The position numbers were made by a program, and so were the translations under genes. Under the pieces are notes generated by a model. It searched no databases. It worked only from the letters and a program-made list of their open reading frames with translations, and was not told the DNA's origin. Positions 24,514 to 33,446 of a DNA stretch of 33,894 nucleotides are shown here, in pieces. The DNA is from Candidatus Handelsmanbacteria bacterium (GTDB lineage Bacteria; Latescibacterota; UBA2968; UBA8231). Within the stretch, counting starts at the first letter, position 1, and each line of letters starts with the position of its first letter. The stretch is taken from the NCBI GenBank assembly GCA_016867395.1, contig VGJS01000045.1:1-33894 (forward strand), given 5' to 3'.

Positions 24514-25347
24514 ATGAAATTCGCCACCTGCAACGAGTACTTCGAGAACTGGCCCATCGAGGAGATTTTCGCCTACGCCGCCGAGGTGGGATACCAGGGG
24601 GTGGAGATCGCCCCCTTCACCCTGGCCCCTTCGGTGGAGGAGATTTCGGCGGGCCGGCGGCGGGAGATCCGCCGGGCCGCCGAGGCCGCCGGGGTGGAGA
24701 TCGCCGGGCTGCACTGGCTGCTGGTCAGCCCGGCCGGGTTGTACATCAATCACCCCGACGAGGGGATCAGGAAGAAGACCCGCGATTACTTCGAGGCCCT
24801 GATCCGCTGCTGCGGCGACCTGGGAGGGCAGGTGGTGATCATCGGCTCGCCCAAGCAGCGCAACGTGCAGGAGGGCTGGGATTACCAGCAGACCTGGGAC
24901 CGGACCCGGGGGGTCTTCGAATCCTGCCTGAAGGCGGCGGAGGAATGCGAGGTTTACCTGTGCATAGAGCCCCTCAGCCCGGACCAGACCAACCTCTTCA
25001 CCACCGCGGCCCAGGCCCGGCAAATGGTGGCCCAGATCAACCATCCCCGTTTCCAGACCATGGTGGATGTGTGCAGCGGCTCCAGCGAGGCGGTGCCGGT
25101 GCCGCAGTTGCTGCGCGATTCAGGGTCCCACCTGTACCACGTCCACGTCAACGACGCCAACAAACGGGGACCTGGTTTCGGGCAGAGCGATTTTGTCGGG
25201 GTGCTGAAGACGCTTAAGGAGTTAAACTACGGGCGCTACGTCTCGGTGGAGGTCTTCGATTTCATGCCCGACCCGCGAACCATTGCCGCGGCGAGTTTGG
25301 CGTATTTGCGGGGGGTTCTGGCTACTTTGGGTGCGACGGGGAGATGA
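24514..25347 (+). CDS. sugar phosphate isomerase/epimerase-like TIM barrel
   Basis: The 277-residue protein belongs to the xylose-isomerase-like TIM-barrel superfamily (AP endonuclease 2 type). The metal ligands can be placed at E152 (CIEPLSP), D185 (MVDVCS), H211 (YHVHVND) and E246 (VSVEVFDF). Members interconvert keto and aldo sugars or inositol derivatives, or act in sugar dehydration; the substrate is not evident. The start at 24514 has GGAGGAG eight bases upstream. The longer in-frame start at 24427 lacks family similarity. It is a single-gene unit, but similar proteins commonly work with Gfo/Idh/MocA oxidoreductases, three of which lie within 9 kb. Confidence 0.85.
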   Translation: MKFATCNEYFENWPIEEIFAYAAEVGYQGVEIAPFTLAPSVEEISAGRRREIRRAAEAAGVEIAGLHWLLVSPAGLYINHPDEGIRKKTRDYFEALIRCCGDLGGQVVIIGSPKQRNVQEGWDYQQTWDRTRGVFESCLKAAEECEVYLCIEPLSPDQTNLFTTAAQARQMVAQINHPRFQTMVDVCSGSSEAVPVPQLLRDSGSHLYHVHVNDANKRGPGFGQSDFVGVLKTLKELNYGRYVSVEVFDFMPDPRTIAAASLAYLRGVLATLGATGR

Positions 25348-25356
25348 CCCCAGCGG

Positions 25357-25449
25357 CCTTTCCCAGGGGAGTGGTTGGGAAGGTAAGGACGTGGGAGGGG
25401 AGAGTGGAGCCAGAGCAAGCAGGGCGGTAAGTCCGCGCCCTGGGAAAGG
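25357..25449. repeat. 12-base perfect inverted repeat in a convergent intergenic region
   Basis: CCTTTCCCAGGG (25357-25368) is the exact reverse complement of CCCTGGGAAAGG (25438-25449), 69 bases apart. The enclosed stretch is purine-rich (GGGAAGGTAAGGACG and AAGCAGGGCGG). It lies just past the stop of the isomerase-like gene and before the stop of the converging gene. It may form the closing stem of a structured RNA or a bidirectional terminator without a T-run. No known RNA family is recognised. Confidence 0.5.
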
Positions 25450-25472
25450 TTAAAGTGGGTTGCTCCCCGGCG

Positions 25473-25808
25473 CTAAGGGAGAGGTTCCTGCTCCTGTTCC
25501 TTCTGCTGCTGGCGGTCGAGGATGTCCTGGATCAGCTTGCGGTACTCCTCGTCGGCCTTGGCCTTCTTGGCCTGCTCGGCCTTGATGATACTGGTCAGGA
25601 TGGTGGCCAGGCGGGCCGGGTTGCTCTCGCCGATGCGGACCATGGTCTTGATCTCGGAGATGGAGCGGTCCAGCCGGGAGGGAAGCGGGGATTTGGGCGC
25701 GGGTCTCTTGCGGGCCGGCGTTTTTTTGGGCTCCGGCTCGGCCTTGCCCTTGCCCCCGAAAAGGCGGGCCAGCAGAGAGGGCTTGGCCTTTTTATTTTTC
25801 GGTTTCAC
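25473..25808 (-). CDS. small basic protein, unrecognised
   Basis: The 111-residue protein has a Lys/Pro-rich first half (MKPKNKKAKPSLLARLFGG, KKTPARKRPAPKS), which looks disordered. The helical second half (SISEIKTMVRIGESNPARLA, TILTSIIKAEQAKKAKADEE) ends in a Gln/Glu tail. Its ATG overlaps the stop of the cyclic-nucleotide-binding gene by four bases, so the two are translated together. The second half may be a short alpha-helical partner domain, and the basic half could contact nucleic acid or membrane. I recognise no family. Coding is supported by the overlap and by the smooth helical pattern. Confidence 0.6.
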   Translation of the reverse strand: MKPKNKKAKPSLLARLFGGKGKAEPEPKKTPARKRPAPKSPLPSRLDRSISEIKTMVRIGESNPARLATILTSIIKAEQAKKAKADEEYRKLIQDILDRQQQKEQEQEPLP

Positions 25809-26356
25809 CGAGCGGCCAGGTCCTCGTGCAGGAAATCGTATCCCAGGCCCTTGAGGGTCTCGTAGTCGGCCAGCAGGGTCTGGCTCATCTGCTCGGCCAG
25901 ATTGAGCAGGATCTTGCAGCCCAGGCCGGGGTTGGTGATCATGAGGTCCATGAGGTCCGGTTTAAAGAAACCGATCAGCTCGCTGCGCTCGGCCGCCACC
26001 ACCGCCGAGGTGCGGGGGGTGCCGTCCACCAGGGCGAACTCCCCCAAGAGTTCCCCTGGTCCTAAGTTGCCCACCAGGTCAGGATGCCCCTGGGCGTCGG
26101 GGCGCTGGATCTCGACCCTGCCCGAGCGGATCAGGTAGAAACCCGACTGCTTGGCCCCGCGGCCGATGATGGTCTCGCCGGCGGCGAAGCGGCGGGGATG
26201 GACGATGCGCGCCAGGACCCACAATTCCCTCGGAGAGAGGGCGCTGAAGACCGGCACCGCGGCCAGGATCGCTTCGAGTGGGGGCTGGGTCTGGGCCTCC
26301 TGGCGAAAGAGGTTGGACCATTCGGGATCTTCCCGCTCCGTGGTGGCTGCTTCCAT
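25805..26356 (-). CDS. stand-alone cyclic-nucleotide-binding domain protein
   Basis: The 183-residue protein is one cNMP-binding domain (about 28-150) with VPVFSALSPRELWVLARIV, FAAGETIIGRGAKQSGFYLI and the phosphate-binding cassette GELLGEFALVDGTPRTSAVV. No helix-turn-helix or catalytic domain follows; the tail has helices (LLNLAEQMSQTLLADYETL) ending at a four-base overlap with the small basic protein. Family members bind cAMP or cGMP and pass the signal to a partner. It could act on the small protein encoded next. A cyclase remnant lies at the far end of the window. The start is the ATG at 26356. Confidence 0.85.
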   Translation of the reverse strand: MEAATTEREDPEWSNLFRQEAQTQPPLEAILAAVPVFSALSPRELWVLARIVHPRRFAAGETIIGRGAKQSGFYLIRSGRVEIQRPDAQGHPDLVGNLGPGELLGEFALVDGTPRTSAVVAAERSELIGFFKPDLMDLMITNPGLGCKILLNLAEQMSQTLLADYETLKGLGYDFLHEDLAAR

Positions 26357-26432
26357 GGTGGGCTCCTGTGGTGGGTTGCCGCAATTCTAAGCAGGACCTT
26401 CCTAAAAGGAAAATATCGGCGCGCCACCCCTA

Positions 26433-26461
26433 TTGACAAAACACTTTTTTTTCGGAATTTT
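26433..26461 (+). promoter_or_regulatory. possible promoter for the Gfo/VOC/Gfo/gatB operon
   Basis: A perfect TTGACA at 26433-26438 stands 17 bases before AATTTT, a poor -10. It lies in the divergent gap 28 bases before the GTG start of the first operon gene, in an AT-rich stretch unusual for this window. Confidence 0.35.
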
Positions 26462-26489
26462 TGCCAGGTCTTGAAGCGGAGATGCAGCT

Positions 26490-27632
26490 GTGGCAGGCAG
26501 ATTGAGGGTGGGCATCGTCGGCCTGGGGCAGCGGGGCTTGCAGCATCTGGGGGCGCTGTGGCACATCCCTGAGACCCAGGTGGCGGTCCTGTGCGACCCC
26601 TTTTCCGAGAATCTCGCCGAGGAGAAGCTGCGCCGCTTCGTGCCCGGCCTTTCCCTGGCAGGGATTCGCACCTGCGACCGCTTCGAGTCCTTGCTTGACA
26701 CCCCTCTCGACGCGGTGTATTTCTGTATTCCCCCCGGCCGGCACCAGGGCGAATTGATCCGCGCCGCCGAAAAGGGCCTCCACGTCTTTGCCGAGAAGCC
26801 CGTGAGCCTCTTCCTCGACGAGGCCCTGGAGATGGAGCGGGCCATTCAGCGGGCCGGGGTAGTGGGCACCGTGGGCTTCCAGCAGCGCCACGACACCTGG
26901 CACCTGGCCATCCGCGACTTTCTCAGGGACAAGCGCCTGGTGCTGCTGACACAGGTGACCAACGGTACCCTCGAATCTCACTCGATCAAACACACCCGCA
27001 CCGAGGAGTTGGGCGGGCCGTCCAACCGGGTCTGGGCCGCCAACCTCGCCTGGTCCGGCTCCACGGTGGTGGAGGCCGGCATCCATCCCCTGGACCTGAT
27101 GCGCTTCTGGGCCGGGGAGGTGGCCTGGGTCCGTGCCAACTACATCCCCCGCGCTCCGGAAGACATCGCCGATGGGGGAGATAACCCCTGCGGCTACGCG
27201 GTGACCTTTGGGTTTGCGTCCGGGGCGGTGGGTACCCTCAACTTTACCCGACTGCGCCGGACCTTCTGGGGCGACGGGTACCAGGATCTCGCCTGGGACC
27301 ACGGACACCTCCAGATCGAGGCCGAGGGGCCGGTGGCTTATTATTACGAGGGGCCGTATCCACCCCAGGGTAAGGTGGACCCGGCGGCCCTGCGCCATCC
27401 CCTCCAGACCGGGCCACGCGGCGACACCACCCTGGCCATTAGCCGGGCCTTTGTCGATGCGGCGCAAAAGGGGGATGCCTCGTTCCTGCTCAATACCTTC
27501 TCTTCCAGCATGAACAGCCACACTGCGGTGCTGGGGGCCAACCTCTCCGATCAGTTGGGCGGGGAGAAGGTGGACCTAAAGGAGTTTTTGACCCATCCCA
27601 AGTACACCGCTTTCAGAAGGAAACCCGCGTAG
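26490..27632 (+). CDS. Gfo/Idh/MocA-family oxidoreductase
   Basis: The 380-residue protein has an NAD(P)-binding Rossmann fold at the start (RLRVGIVGLGQRGLQHLG) and the family E-K-P motif (E102-K103-P104 in FAEKPVSLF), whose lysine takes part in catalysis. GSTVVEAGIHPLDLMRFW (about 190-208) is the metal- or substrate-side helix with its conserved His. Members oxidise or reduce sugar and cyclitol hydroxyls. The substrate is unknown. The start is a GTG at 26490 with GGAG before it. It leads a plus-strand run with the VOC protein, a second oxidoreductase and gatB. Confidence 0.87.
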   Translation: MAGRLRVGIVGLGQRGLQHLGALWHIPETQVAVLCDPFSENLAEEKLRRFVPGLSLAGIRTCDRFESLLDTPLDAVYFCIPPGRHQGELIRAAEKGLHVFAEKPVSLFLDEALEMERAIQRAGVVGTVGFQQRHDTWHLAIRDFLRDKRLVLLTQVTNGTLESHSIKHTRTEELGGPSNRVWAANLAWSGSTVVEAGIHPLDLMRFWAGEVAWVRANYIPRAPEDIADGGDNPCGYAVTFGFASGAVGTLNFTRLRRTFWGDGYQDLAWDHGHLQIEAEGPVAYYYEGPYPPQGKVDPAALRHPLQTGPRGDTTLAISRAFVDAAQKGDASFLLNTFSSSMNSHTAVLGANLSDQLGGEKVDLKEFLTHPKYTAFRRKPA

Positions 27633-27671
27633 GGGCCAATCGCGATTCACCTCTGCCATACATAGGAGAAG

Positions 27672-28049
27672 ATGATGCCTGCTTACACCTTGAACCACCT
27701 CCACCACGAGACCCGGGATGTGGACGGGAGCGTCGCCTTCTACAAGAAGGTCTTTGGGGCCATCAGCGAGCCGCCCTTTGAGAGAGGGGGGGCCACCTGG
27801 GTCAAGGTGCACCTTGGCGATGTTGCGATCATGGTCACCAACCGCCCCTGCGAAATCAATGCCCTGGCCCGGTACCAAGGACTGGACCACTTTGGGGTGA
27901 TGACCGACGACTTCGACGCCACCATCGCCACCATCCTGAAGGAAGGGGCCAATATCTGGTTCGGGCCTACCAAGCTGGACACTGGCATGCGCATCGCCTT
28001 TGTCAGTGGGCCGGACCACATCAAGATAGAGGTGATGGAAAAGATATGA
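27672..28049 (+). CDS. VOC-superfamily (glyoxalase/dioxygenase fold) protein
   Basis: The 125-residue protein is one vicinal-oxygen-chelate module with two beta-alpha-beta-beta-beta halves. LNHLHHETRDVDGSVAFYKK is the first half with a metal His, LDHFGVMTDDFDATIATILK is the second, and FVSGPDHIKIEVME carries a late metal Glu. Fold members chelate a divalent metal and act as lyases, isomerases or dioxygenases, or in resistance. The start is ATG 27672 or 27675 after AGGAGA. It ends in a four-base overlap with the next oxidoreductase. Placement between two Gfo genes suggests a sugar or keto-acid step. Confidence 0.83.
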   Translation: MMPAYTLNHLHHETRDVDGSVAFYKKVFGAISEPPFERGGATWVKVHLGDVAIMVTNRPCEINALARYQGLDHFGVMTDDFDATIATILKEGANIWFGPTKLDTGMRIAFVSGPDHIKIEVMEKI

Positions 28050-29062
28050 AGGTCGGGGTGATCGGCCTGGGGATGGGCCGAGCCCATCTCCAGGCGTACA
28101 AAGCCTTTGCCCAGGCCGAGATCGTCGGCATCGCCGATCTGGACGAGAGCCGGCTTAAAGCCAGCGCCGCTGAGTACGGGATCGGCCACACCTTCACCGA
28201 TTACCACCAGCTCCTGGCCCTGCCCGAATTGGAGGCGGTGAGCGTGTGCTTGCCGAATCACCTGCACGAGCCTGTGACCGTGGACGCGCTGCGGGCCCGC
28301 AAGCATGTGTTGGTGGAAAAGCCCATGGCACGCACCCCGGCCGAGGCCCGGGCCATGAAGGAGGTGGCCGAGGCCAGCGGCAAGGTTCTGGGCATCTCCA
28401 TGAACTACCGCTGGATCGTCGGCCCGGATTCCTGGTACCTCAAACACCTGATCGAGCAGGGCCGGCTGGGCCATATCTACTACGTGCGGGCCTACACCCT
28501 GCGCCGGCGAACCTTTCCGCGCGGGCACAAGACCTGGTTCACCCAGAAGGCCCTCTCGGGTGGGGCGGCGCTGATGGACATGGGGCCGCACCTGTTGGAC
28601 CTGGCCATGTGGCTGGCCGGCGACTACCGCCCCAAGCAGGTGAGCGGAACGACCCGCACCGCGCTGATGACCGACACCGACGTGGACGATTTCGGGGTGG
28701 TGCTGGTGCGCATGGCCGGCGGAGCGGCCATCTACCTCGAATCCACCTGGGCCTCCTTCACCCGGCCCGGCGTGGGCCTGGTGGTGATGGGCACTGAGGG
28801 CGGGGCCATCCTCGACCTGAGTGCACCCCAGGGCAAACGACTCACCGTGATGGGCGCCGAGGGCGAGACCCACCAGGAAATCACCCCGGTGGACATCCAA
28901 CTTCCTTTCACCCCCGAGGCTTCGATACAGGAGCACTTCATCCGGAGGGTGGCGGCGGGCCAGCAGCCCGAGACCACTGCCGAGCGCGGCCTGGCCGTGG
29001 TGCAGGTGATCGACGGGGCATACCGTTCCAGCCAGAGCGGGCACGAAGTAGTGATCGAGTGA
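28046..29062 (+). CDS. Gfo/Idh/MocA-family oxidoreductase
   Basis: The 338-residue protein opens with [18 protein letters not shown] (Rossmann fold) and has the E-K-P motif at 91-93 in [30 protein letters not shown] holds the conserved His of the C-terminal sheet domain. It is of normal family length. Its ATG overlaps the VOC stop, and its stop overlaps the gatB start, so three successive genes are coupled. Not closely similar to the other two Gfo-like proteins in the window, it probably has a different substrate. Confidence 0.87.
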   Translation: MKVGVIGLGMGRAHLQAYKAFAQAEIVGIADLDESRLKASAAEYGIGHTFTDYHQLLALPELEAVSVCLPNHLHEPVTVDALRARKHVLVEKPMARTPAEARAMKEVAEASGKVLGISMNYRWIVGPDSWYLKHLIEQGRLGHIYYVRAYTLRRRTFPRGHKTWFTQKALSGGAALMDMGPHLLDLAMWLAGDYRPKQVSGTTRTALMTDTDVDDFGVVLVRMAGGAAIYLESTWASFTRPGVGLVVMGTEGGAILDLSAPQGKRLTVMGAEGETHQEITPVDIQLPFTPEASIQEHFIRRVAAGQQPETTAERGLAVVQVIDGAYRSSQSGHEVVIE

Positions 29063-30474
29063 GCCAGTACGAAACCGTCATCGGCATGGAGGTGCACGTC
29101 GAATTGCAGACCGCCTCTAAGATGTTCTGCCGCTGCCCGGCGCACCACTTCCGGGTGGAGGCCAACCGCCACATCTGCCCGGTGTGCACCGCCCAGCCCG
29201 GGGCCCTGCCGGTGATCAACGGCCGGGCCCTGGAACTGACCGCCATGACCGGCATGGCCTTCGATTGTCAGGTGCAGGAGCGTAGCGTCTTTGCCCGCAA
29301 GAACTACCTGTACCCCGACCTGCCCAAGGGCTACCAGATCTCCCAGTACGAGCTGCCCCTCTGTACTCGAGGCTGGGTAGAGGTGGAGGGCAGGCGCATC
29401 GGCATCGAGCGGGTGCACTTGGAGGAGGACACCGGCAAGCTGGTCCACCAGGGGAGCCTGAGCCTGGTGGACTACAACCGCGCCGGGGTGCCCTTGATGG
29501 AGATCGTCTCCGACTCCTCCCTGCGATCGGCGGACGAGGCGTACGCGTACCTGGTGGCCATCCGCCAGGTGGTGCGGTACCTGGGGGCTTCGAGCGGGGA
29601 CATGGAGAAGGGAGCCATGCGCTGCGAGGCCAATATCTCGGTGCGCCTGGCCGGCGCCAGCGAGTACGGCACCAAGGTGGAGGTGAAGAACCTCAACTCC
29701 TTCCGCGCCGTGCGCAACGCTATCGCCTACGAGACCGGGCGCCAGGTCCAGGTCCTCGAGGAGGGCGGGCAGGTGCGGCAGGTGACCATGGGCTGGGACG
29801 AGGAGGCGGGGGTGACCCGCCAGCAGCGCAGCAAGGAGACCTCCGAGGACTACCGCTACTTCCCCGAGCCAGACCTGATGCCGGTGGTGGTGGGCGAGGC
29901 CTGGATAACCCGGGTGCAGGCCCTCCTGCCCGAGCTGCCCCAGGCCAAGGCCGCCCGCTTTGCCAGCCAGTATGGCCTTTCCCCCCAGGACATCGGGGTG
30001 CTGGTTGAGGACCAGGAGGTGGCCGCCTATTTCGAGGAAGCCGCCTCCCTTGCCGACCCCAAGCTGGTGAGCAACTGGGTCACGGTGGAACTCTTCCGCC
30101 GGCTCAAGGAGGACGGCGTCGGGATCGGGCAGAGCAAGTTGACCCCCCAGGCCTTGGCCGAGCTGATCGGGCTGGTGAAATCGGGGGCCATCAACCAGAG
30201 GGCGGCCAAGGAGGTCTTTGGGGTGCTCTGGGCCGAGAGCGGCTCGCCGGCGGCCGTTGTCGCGGCGCGCGGCCTGGGGCAGATCTCCGACACCGGGGCG
30301 CTGGAGCGAGCGGTGGCCGAGGCCGTCGCCGCCAACCCGGACGCGGCGGCGAAGATCCGCGCCGGCAACGACAAGACAATCAAGTTCCTCATCGGCCAGG
30401 TGATGAAGGCCACCCGCGGAAAGGCCAACCCCGCCCTGGTCGAAGAACTCCTGCGCCGGCAACTGGCCGGCTGA
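29059..30474 (+). CDS. gatB: Asp-tRNA(Asn)/Glu-tRNA(Gln) amidotransferase subunit B
   Basis: The 471-residue GatB acts with GatA and GatC to convert misacylated Glu-tRNA(Gln) or Asp-tRNA(Asn) to the correct amide form. Signs are [12 protein letters not shown] (5-16), zinc Cys at 24, 26, 40 and 43, [30 protein letters not shown] and [16 protein letters not shown] YqeY-like tail follows with [12 protein letters not shown] and [17 protein letters not shown]. It begins with GTG at 29059, overlapping the preceding stop (GTGA). gatA and gatC are not in the window, so the subunits are encoded apart. It sits in a carbohydrate operon, apparently by chance of gene order. Confidence 0.95.
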   Translation: MSQYETVIGMEVHVELQTASKMFCRCPAHHFRVEANRHICPVCTAQPGALPVINGRALELTAMTGMAFDCQVQERSVFARKNYLYPDLPKGYQISQYELPLCTRGWVEVEGRRIGIERVHLEEDTGKLVHQGSLSLVDYNRAGVPLMEIVSDSSLRSADEAYAYLVAIRQVVRYLGASSGDMEKGAMRCEANISVRLAGASEYGTKVEVKNLNSFRAVRNAIAYETGRQVQVLEEGGQVRQVTMGWDEEAGVTRQQRSKETSEDYRYFPEPDLMPVVVGEAWITRVQALLPELPQAKAARFASQYGLSPQDIGVLVEDQEVAAYFEEAASLADPKLVSNWVTVELFRRLKEDGVGIGQSKLTPQALAELIGLVKSGAINQRAAKEVFGVLWAESGSPAAVVAARGLGQISDTGALERAVAEAVAANPDAAAKIRAGNDKTIKFLIGQVMKATRGKANPALVEELLRRQLAG

Positions 30475-30486
30475 AAGGAGGGCGCG

Positions 30487-31187
30487 ATGGTGCTGGCGGG
30501 CAAGAGGGCCCTGGTGACGGGCGGCGAACGGCGCATCTGCAGAGGGGTCGCCCTGGCCCTGGCCGAGGCTGGCTGCGAGGTGGGCATCAACGACCTGGAA
30601 GAGGCTGAGGACGCCAGGGAGACTTTGGGCCTGATTGCGGGTCTGGGTCGGCAGAGCGCTTTTTTCGGGGCGGCGATCTCTTCGGCTCCCCAGGTGGAGG
30701 AGATGATCGGCGCTGTTGTCGAGCGCTTCGGCGGAATTGACATCCTGGTGAACAACCCCTTTTACTCCCGCCACCAGCCCTTCCTCGACATCGAGGAGGG
30801 GCAATTCGACCGCACCCTGGCCGGCTGCCTTAACGGTTCCTGCTGTGCAGTCAGAGGGCGGCCCGCCGCATGGTGATCCAGGGGCGGGCCGGCAGCATCC
30901 TCAGCATCTCCTCCGTGCACGCCCAGGCGGTGTGGGACAAGGACACCGCCTACGGGGTGGCCAAGGCCGCCATCCTGCCCGGCTTCATGGATACCGACCA
31001 TGTCTTCGGCGAGCCGCTGCCGGCCTTCGATCTGGGCCTGGGCCCGCCCCGCGCCCACCACATCCCCACCCTGCGCCCTTCCACCCCGGAGGAGATCGGG
31101 CGGGCCGCGATTTTACTCTCCTCCCCGGCCGAGGGCAATATCACCGGGGTCTGCCTGCCGCTGGACGGCGGGCTGCTGGCCGGCTAG
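30487..31187 (+). pseudogene. short-chain dehydrogenase, frameshifted and internally deleted
   Basis: The first frame (30487-30876) gives KRALVTGGERRICRGVALAL, the NAD(P) loop, and FGGIDILVNNPFYSR, then breaks at about 30850. A one-base shift brings the second frame into register, giving ILSISSVHAQAVW and the catalytic Tyr/Lys pair as AYGVAKA. The text then jumps straight to LPGFMDTDH, so about 20 residues of the usual GIEGLTRTLALE-type helix are missing. The end, AAILLSSPAEGNITG and LPLDGGLLAG, is normal for SDRs. This was an SDR of about 250 residues, probably in the same operon as gatB, now inactivated by both a frameshift and a deletion. Confidence 0.8.
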
Positions 31188-31207
31188 CCCGAGCCTTTCG
31201 TCCCGCC

Positions 31208-32185
31208 ATGTCCCTCCCTCCGCAGTTGCAGCGGGCCATCGAGCAGGAGGCGGGCCGCTTTCCGCCCAGGGAACTGGGACAGGCCGCCCTTGCCCTGTCC
31301 GAGGCGTACCGGTCCGGACAGCCCAGTGCCCTCTCCCTAAGCTCCGACCTCCATCGGCTGGCGTACGCGGCGGCGCGGCTGCCGGCCACCTTTGCCGCCC
31401 TGCACCGGGTGCTAGCCGAGCTTTGCCGGCGCTGGCCCGGGGCCGGGCCGAGGAGTCTGCTGGATCTGGGGGCCGGGATGGGCACCTCGGGTTGGGCCGC
31501 CGCCGAGGTCTTTCCGGGGTTGGCGGAAGCGACTTTGGTGGAGGCGGACGCCGGGATGATCGGGCTGGGCCAGTCCCTGGCCGGGGAACACCCGCTGCTG
31601 GCAGGGGCCACCTGGGTGAGGGGTGACCTGCGCGCCCTTCCGGCCCTGGCACCCCGCGACCTGGTGGTCTGTTCTTATGCGTTGGGGGAACTGGGGGAGG
31701 AGGAGGTCCTCGCCGCGGCGAGGGCGGCGTGGGTGGCGACCAGGCAGGCGCTGGTGCTGCTGGAGCCGGGCACCATGCGGGGGTTCGGGCTGGTGCGGCG
31801 GCTGCGCGCTGCGCTGATTGGGGAGGGAGCACAGGTGGTGGCCCCCTGCCCGCACCGGGATGCCTGCCCCTTGCCGGCGGGGGACTGGTGCCATTTTGCG
31901 GCGCGACTGGAGCGCTCGCGGCTGCAAAAGCGGCTGAAGGAAGGGACGGTGGGGTACGAGGACGAGAAGTACACTTACGCGGTCCTGGCCCGCAGTCCGG
32001 GGGTCCCGGCCCTGGCCCGCATCCTGCGCCATCCCCGGCGTCGCGCCGGCCATGCCGATTTGCAGTTGTGCACCCCGGAGGGGCTGCGGAGCATCGTTGT
32101 CACCCGCAGCGACAAGGCGGCGTGGACGGCGGTGAGAAAGGCGGAGTGGGGGGACGAGTATCCCTTCAGCCCACCGCCCGGCTGA
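31208..32185 (+). CDS. Rsm22-like SAM methyltransferase (possible Fe-S protein)
   Basis: The 325-residue protein has SLLDLGAGMGTSGWAA (83-98, SAM motif I), VEADAGMIGLG and VVCSYALGELGEEE. A cysteine-rich stretch follows with C214, C220 and C228 in CPHRDACPLP and DWCHF, then GYEDEKYTYAVLARS. This motif order is that of Rsm22, known in mitochondria as needed for the small ribosomal subunit; related bacterial copies occur. The Cys residues are the expected Fe-S ligands. Only three are clustered, and a fourth may be LQLC further on. The start at 31208 has no clear ribosome site. It follows the broken SDR by 20 bases. Confidence 0.8.
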   Translation: MSLPPQLQRAIEQEAGRFPPRELGQAALALSEAYRSGQPSALSLSSDLHRLAYAAARLPATFAALHRVLAELCRRWPGAGPRSLLDLGAGMGTSGWAAAEVFPGLAEATLVEADAGMIGLGQSLAGEHPLLAGATWVRGDLRALPALAPRDLVVCSYALGELGEEEVLAAARAAWVATRQALVLLEPGTMRGFGLVRRLRAALIGEGAQVVAPCPHRDACPLPAGDWCHFAARLERSRLQKRLKEGTVGYEDEKYTYAVLARSPGVPALARILRHPRRRAGHADLQLCTPEGLRSIVVTRSDKAAWTAVRKAEWGDEYPFSPPPG

Positions 32186-32201
32186 AGGCCCAAGGGCGGG
32201 C

Positions 32202-33446
32202 TCAGCGGCCGGTATAGCCCAGCTCGTTCCAGACCTGGCGGGCCAGGGCCTGGCCTTTGGGGTTGGGCTGGACAAAGCCCAGGATACTGGGGGGCGGCTG
32301 GCCGGGGCCGGCGTGCTCGGGCCAGGGGGACCAGTGGTCGTCGGCGACGAGCAGGCGCGAAGCTTCATCCCGGAAGTCGGGCACCGCGATGGGGCGGCCC
32401 CCCTCCAGGGCGCTCTTCCAGGCCAGGATGCCCACCGAGGACATGGCCACCCCGCGGTACACGTCGAGGAAGGGCGGCTCCCCCGAGCGGATGGCGTGGG
32501 CGAAGTGGAAGCAGGTCCAGAAATCCCCGCCCCCGTGGCCAGCCAGGTCGGCCAGGTCCCCGTGCTCGGGCCAGTCGGGGGCGTAGATCCGCTCCTTTTC
32601 CTGGCCGGGCCGCAGGTCCCACTCCTCGTGCCAGACTCGGATCTGGCCGGCGCCGAAGTACCCCGCCCCGCGCACCAGTTCCATGGCCCCCCGCTCCCCG
32701 TGCAGCCGGTACCAGTTGCTGTGCCCCGGCAGCAGCAGACCGAAGATGCGGAAGACGGCGCCGTTGTCCATGCGGCAGAGGATCACCGAGCCGGGGTCGG
32801 CTACCCGCACGGTATCCGCGTCCACGGAGCGGCAGGCGATGGAGAGGGCGTTGATCTGCTCAGGCCAGGTGTCCGTTATGTACACCAGGGGGGCCAGGGC
32901 GTGGGTGCAGTAGTAGGTGGAGGGGATCCAGGCCCGCCAGTGCTCCAGGCCCGGGGAGATGCGCAGGCGGTCGGCGGGGGCCATGGGGTGGTTGTACTCG
33001 CCCTCGGCATAGAGGACCTGGCCGATCTCGCCGACCCGGTACAGGCGGCGGAACTCCTGGTTGAAGGCGGTGTAGGGGTAGTTCTCCGCGAGCATGTAGG
33101 TCCTGCCACTTTGCTCCACAGCCCGGCATAGGGCCACCCCTTCGGCCAGGGTGGTGTTGCAGGCCGTCTCGCTCATCACGTGTTTGCCGGCACAGAGCGC
33201 CTTGATGGCAAAGGGGGTGTGCTGGTGGAAGTAGTTGGCCAGCACCACCGCGTCCATCTCGTGTTCGAGGAAGCTGTCGTAGTCGGTGTAGGTGGCTACC
33301 CCGTACTTCTTGCCAACCTCGGCCAGTTTCTCCTCCCAGGTGTCGCACAGGGCCACCAGGTCCATGCCCAGGGCCGCGCTGGCCCCCTGGGCAAAGCTCT
33401 GGCCCCGCCCCACCCCGATCACTCCCACTCTGATTTTGTCACTCAT
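32202..33446 (-). CDS. Gfo/Idh/MocA-like protein without the E-K-P lysine
   Basis: The 414-residue protein starts with a Rossmann fold (IRVGVIGVGRGQSFAQGA) and has the family layout, but the E-K-P motif is replaced by S-E-T-A (92-95 in HVMSETACNTT), so the usual catalytic lysine is absent. The second domain includes PSTYYCTHALAPLVYITDTW and LHGERGAMELVRG. It may be a non-oxidoreductase or use another residue. Its ATG overlaps the stop of the cyclase stub by four bases, so its translation may depend on reading from that stub. Its length is slightly above the family's usual size. Confidence 0.83.
   Translation of the reverse strand: MSDKIRVGVIGVGRGQSFAQGASAALGMDLVALCDTWEEKLAEVGKKYGVATYTDYDSFLEHEMDAVVLANYFHQHTPFAIKALCAGKHVMSETACNTTLAEGVALCRAVEQSGRTYMLAENYPYTAFNQEFRRLYRVGEIGQVLYAEGEYNHPMAPADRLRISPGLEHWRAWIPSTYYCTHALAPLVYITDTWPEQINALSIACRSVDADTVRVADPGSVILCRMDNGAVFRIFGLLLPGHSNWYRLHGERGAMELVRGAGYFGAGQIRVWHEEWDLRPGQEKERIYAPDWPEHGDLADLAGHGGGDFWTCFHFAHAIRSGEPPFLDVYRGVAMSSVGILAWKSALEGGRPIAVPDFRDEASRLLVADDHWSPWPEHAGPGQPPPSILGFVQPNPKGQALARQVWNELGYTGR

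Noticed and set aside
28732..30804. 690-codon minus-strand frame opposite gatB
   Set aside because: It is antisense to well-conserved GatB and Gfo motifs, with low-complexity His/Gly/Leu content.
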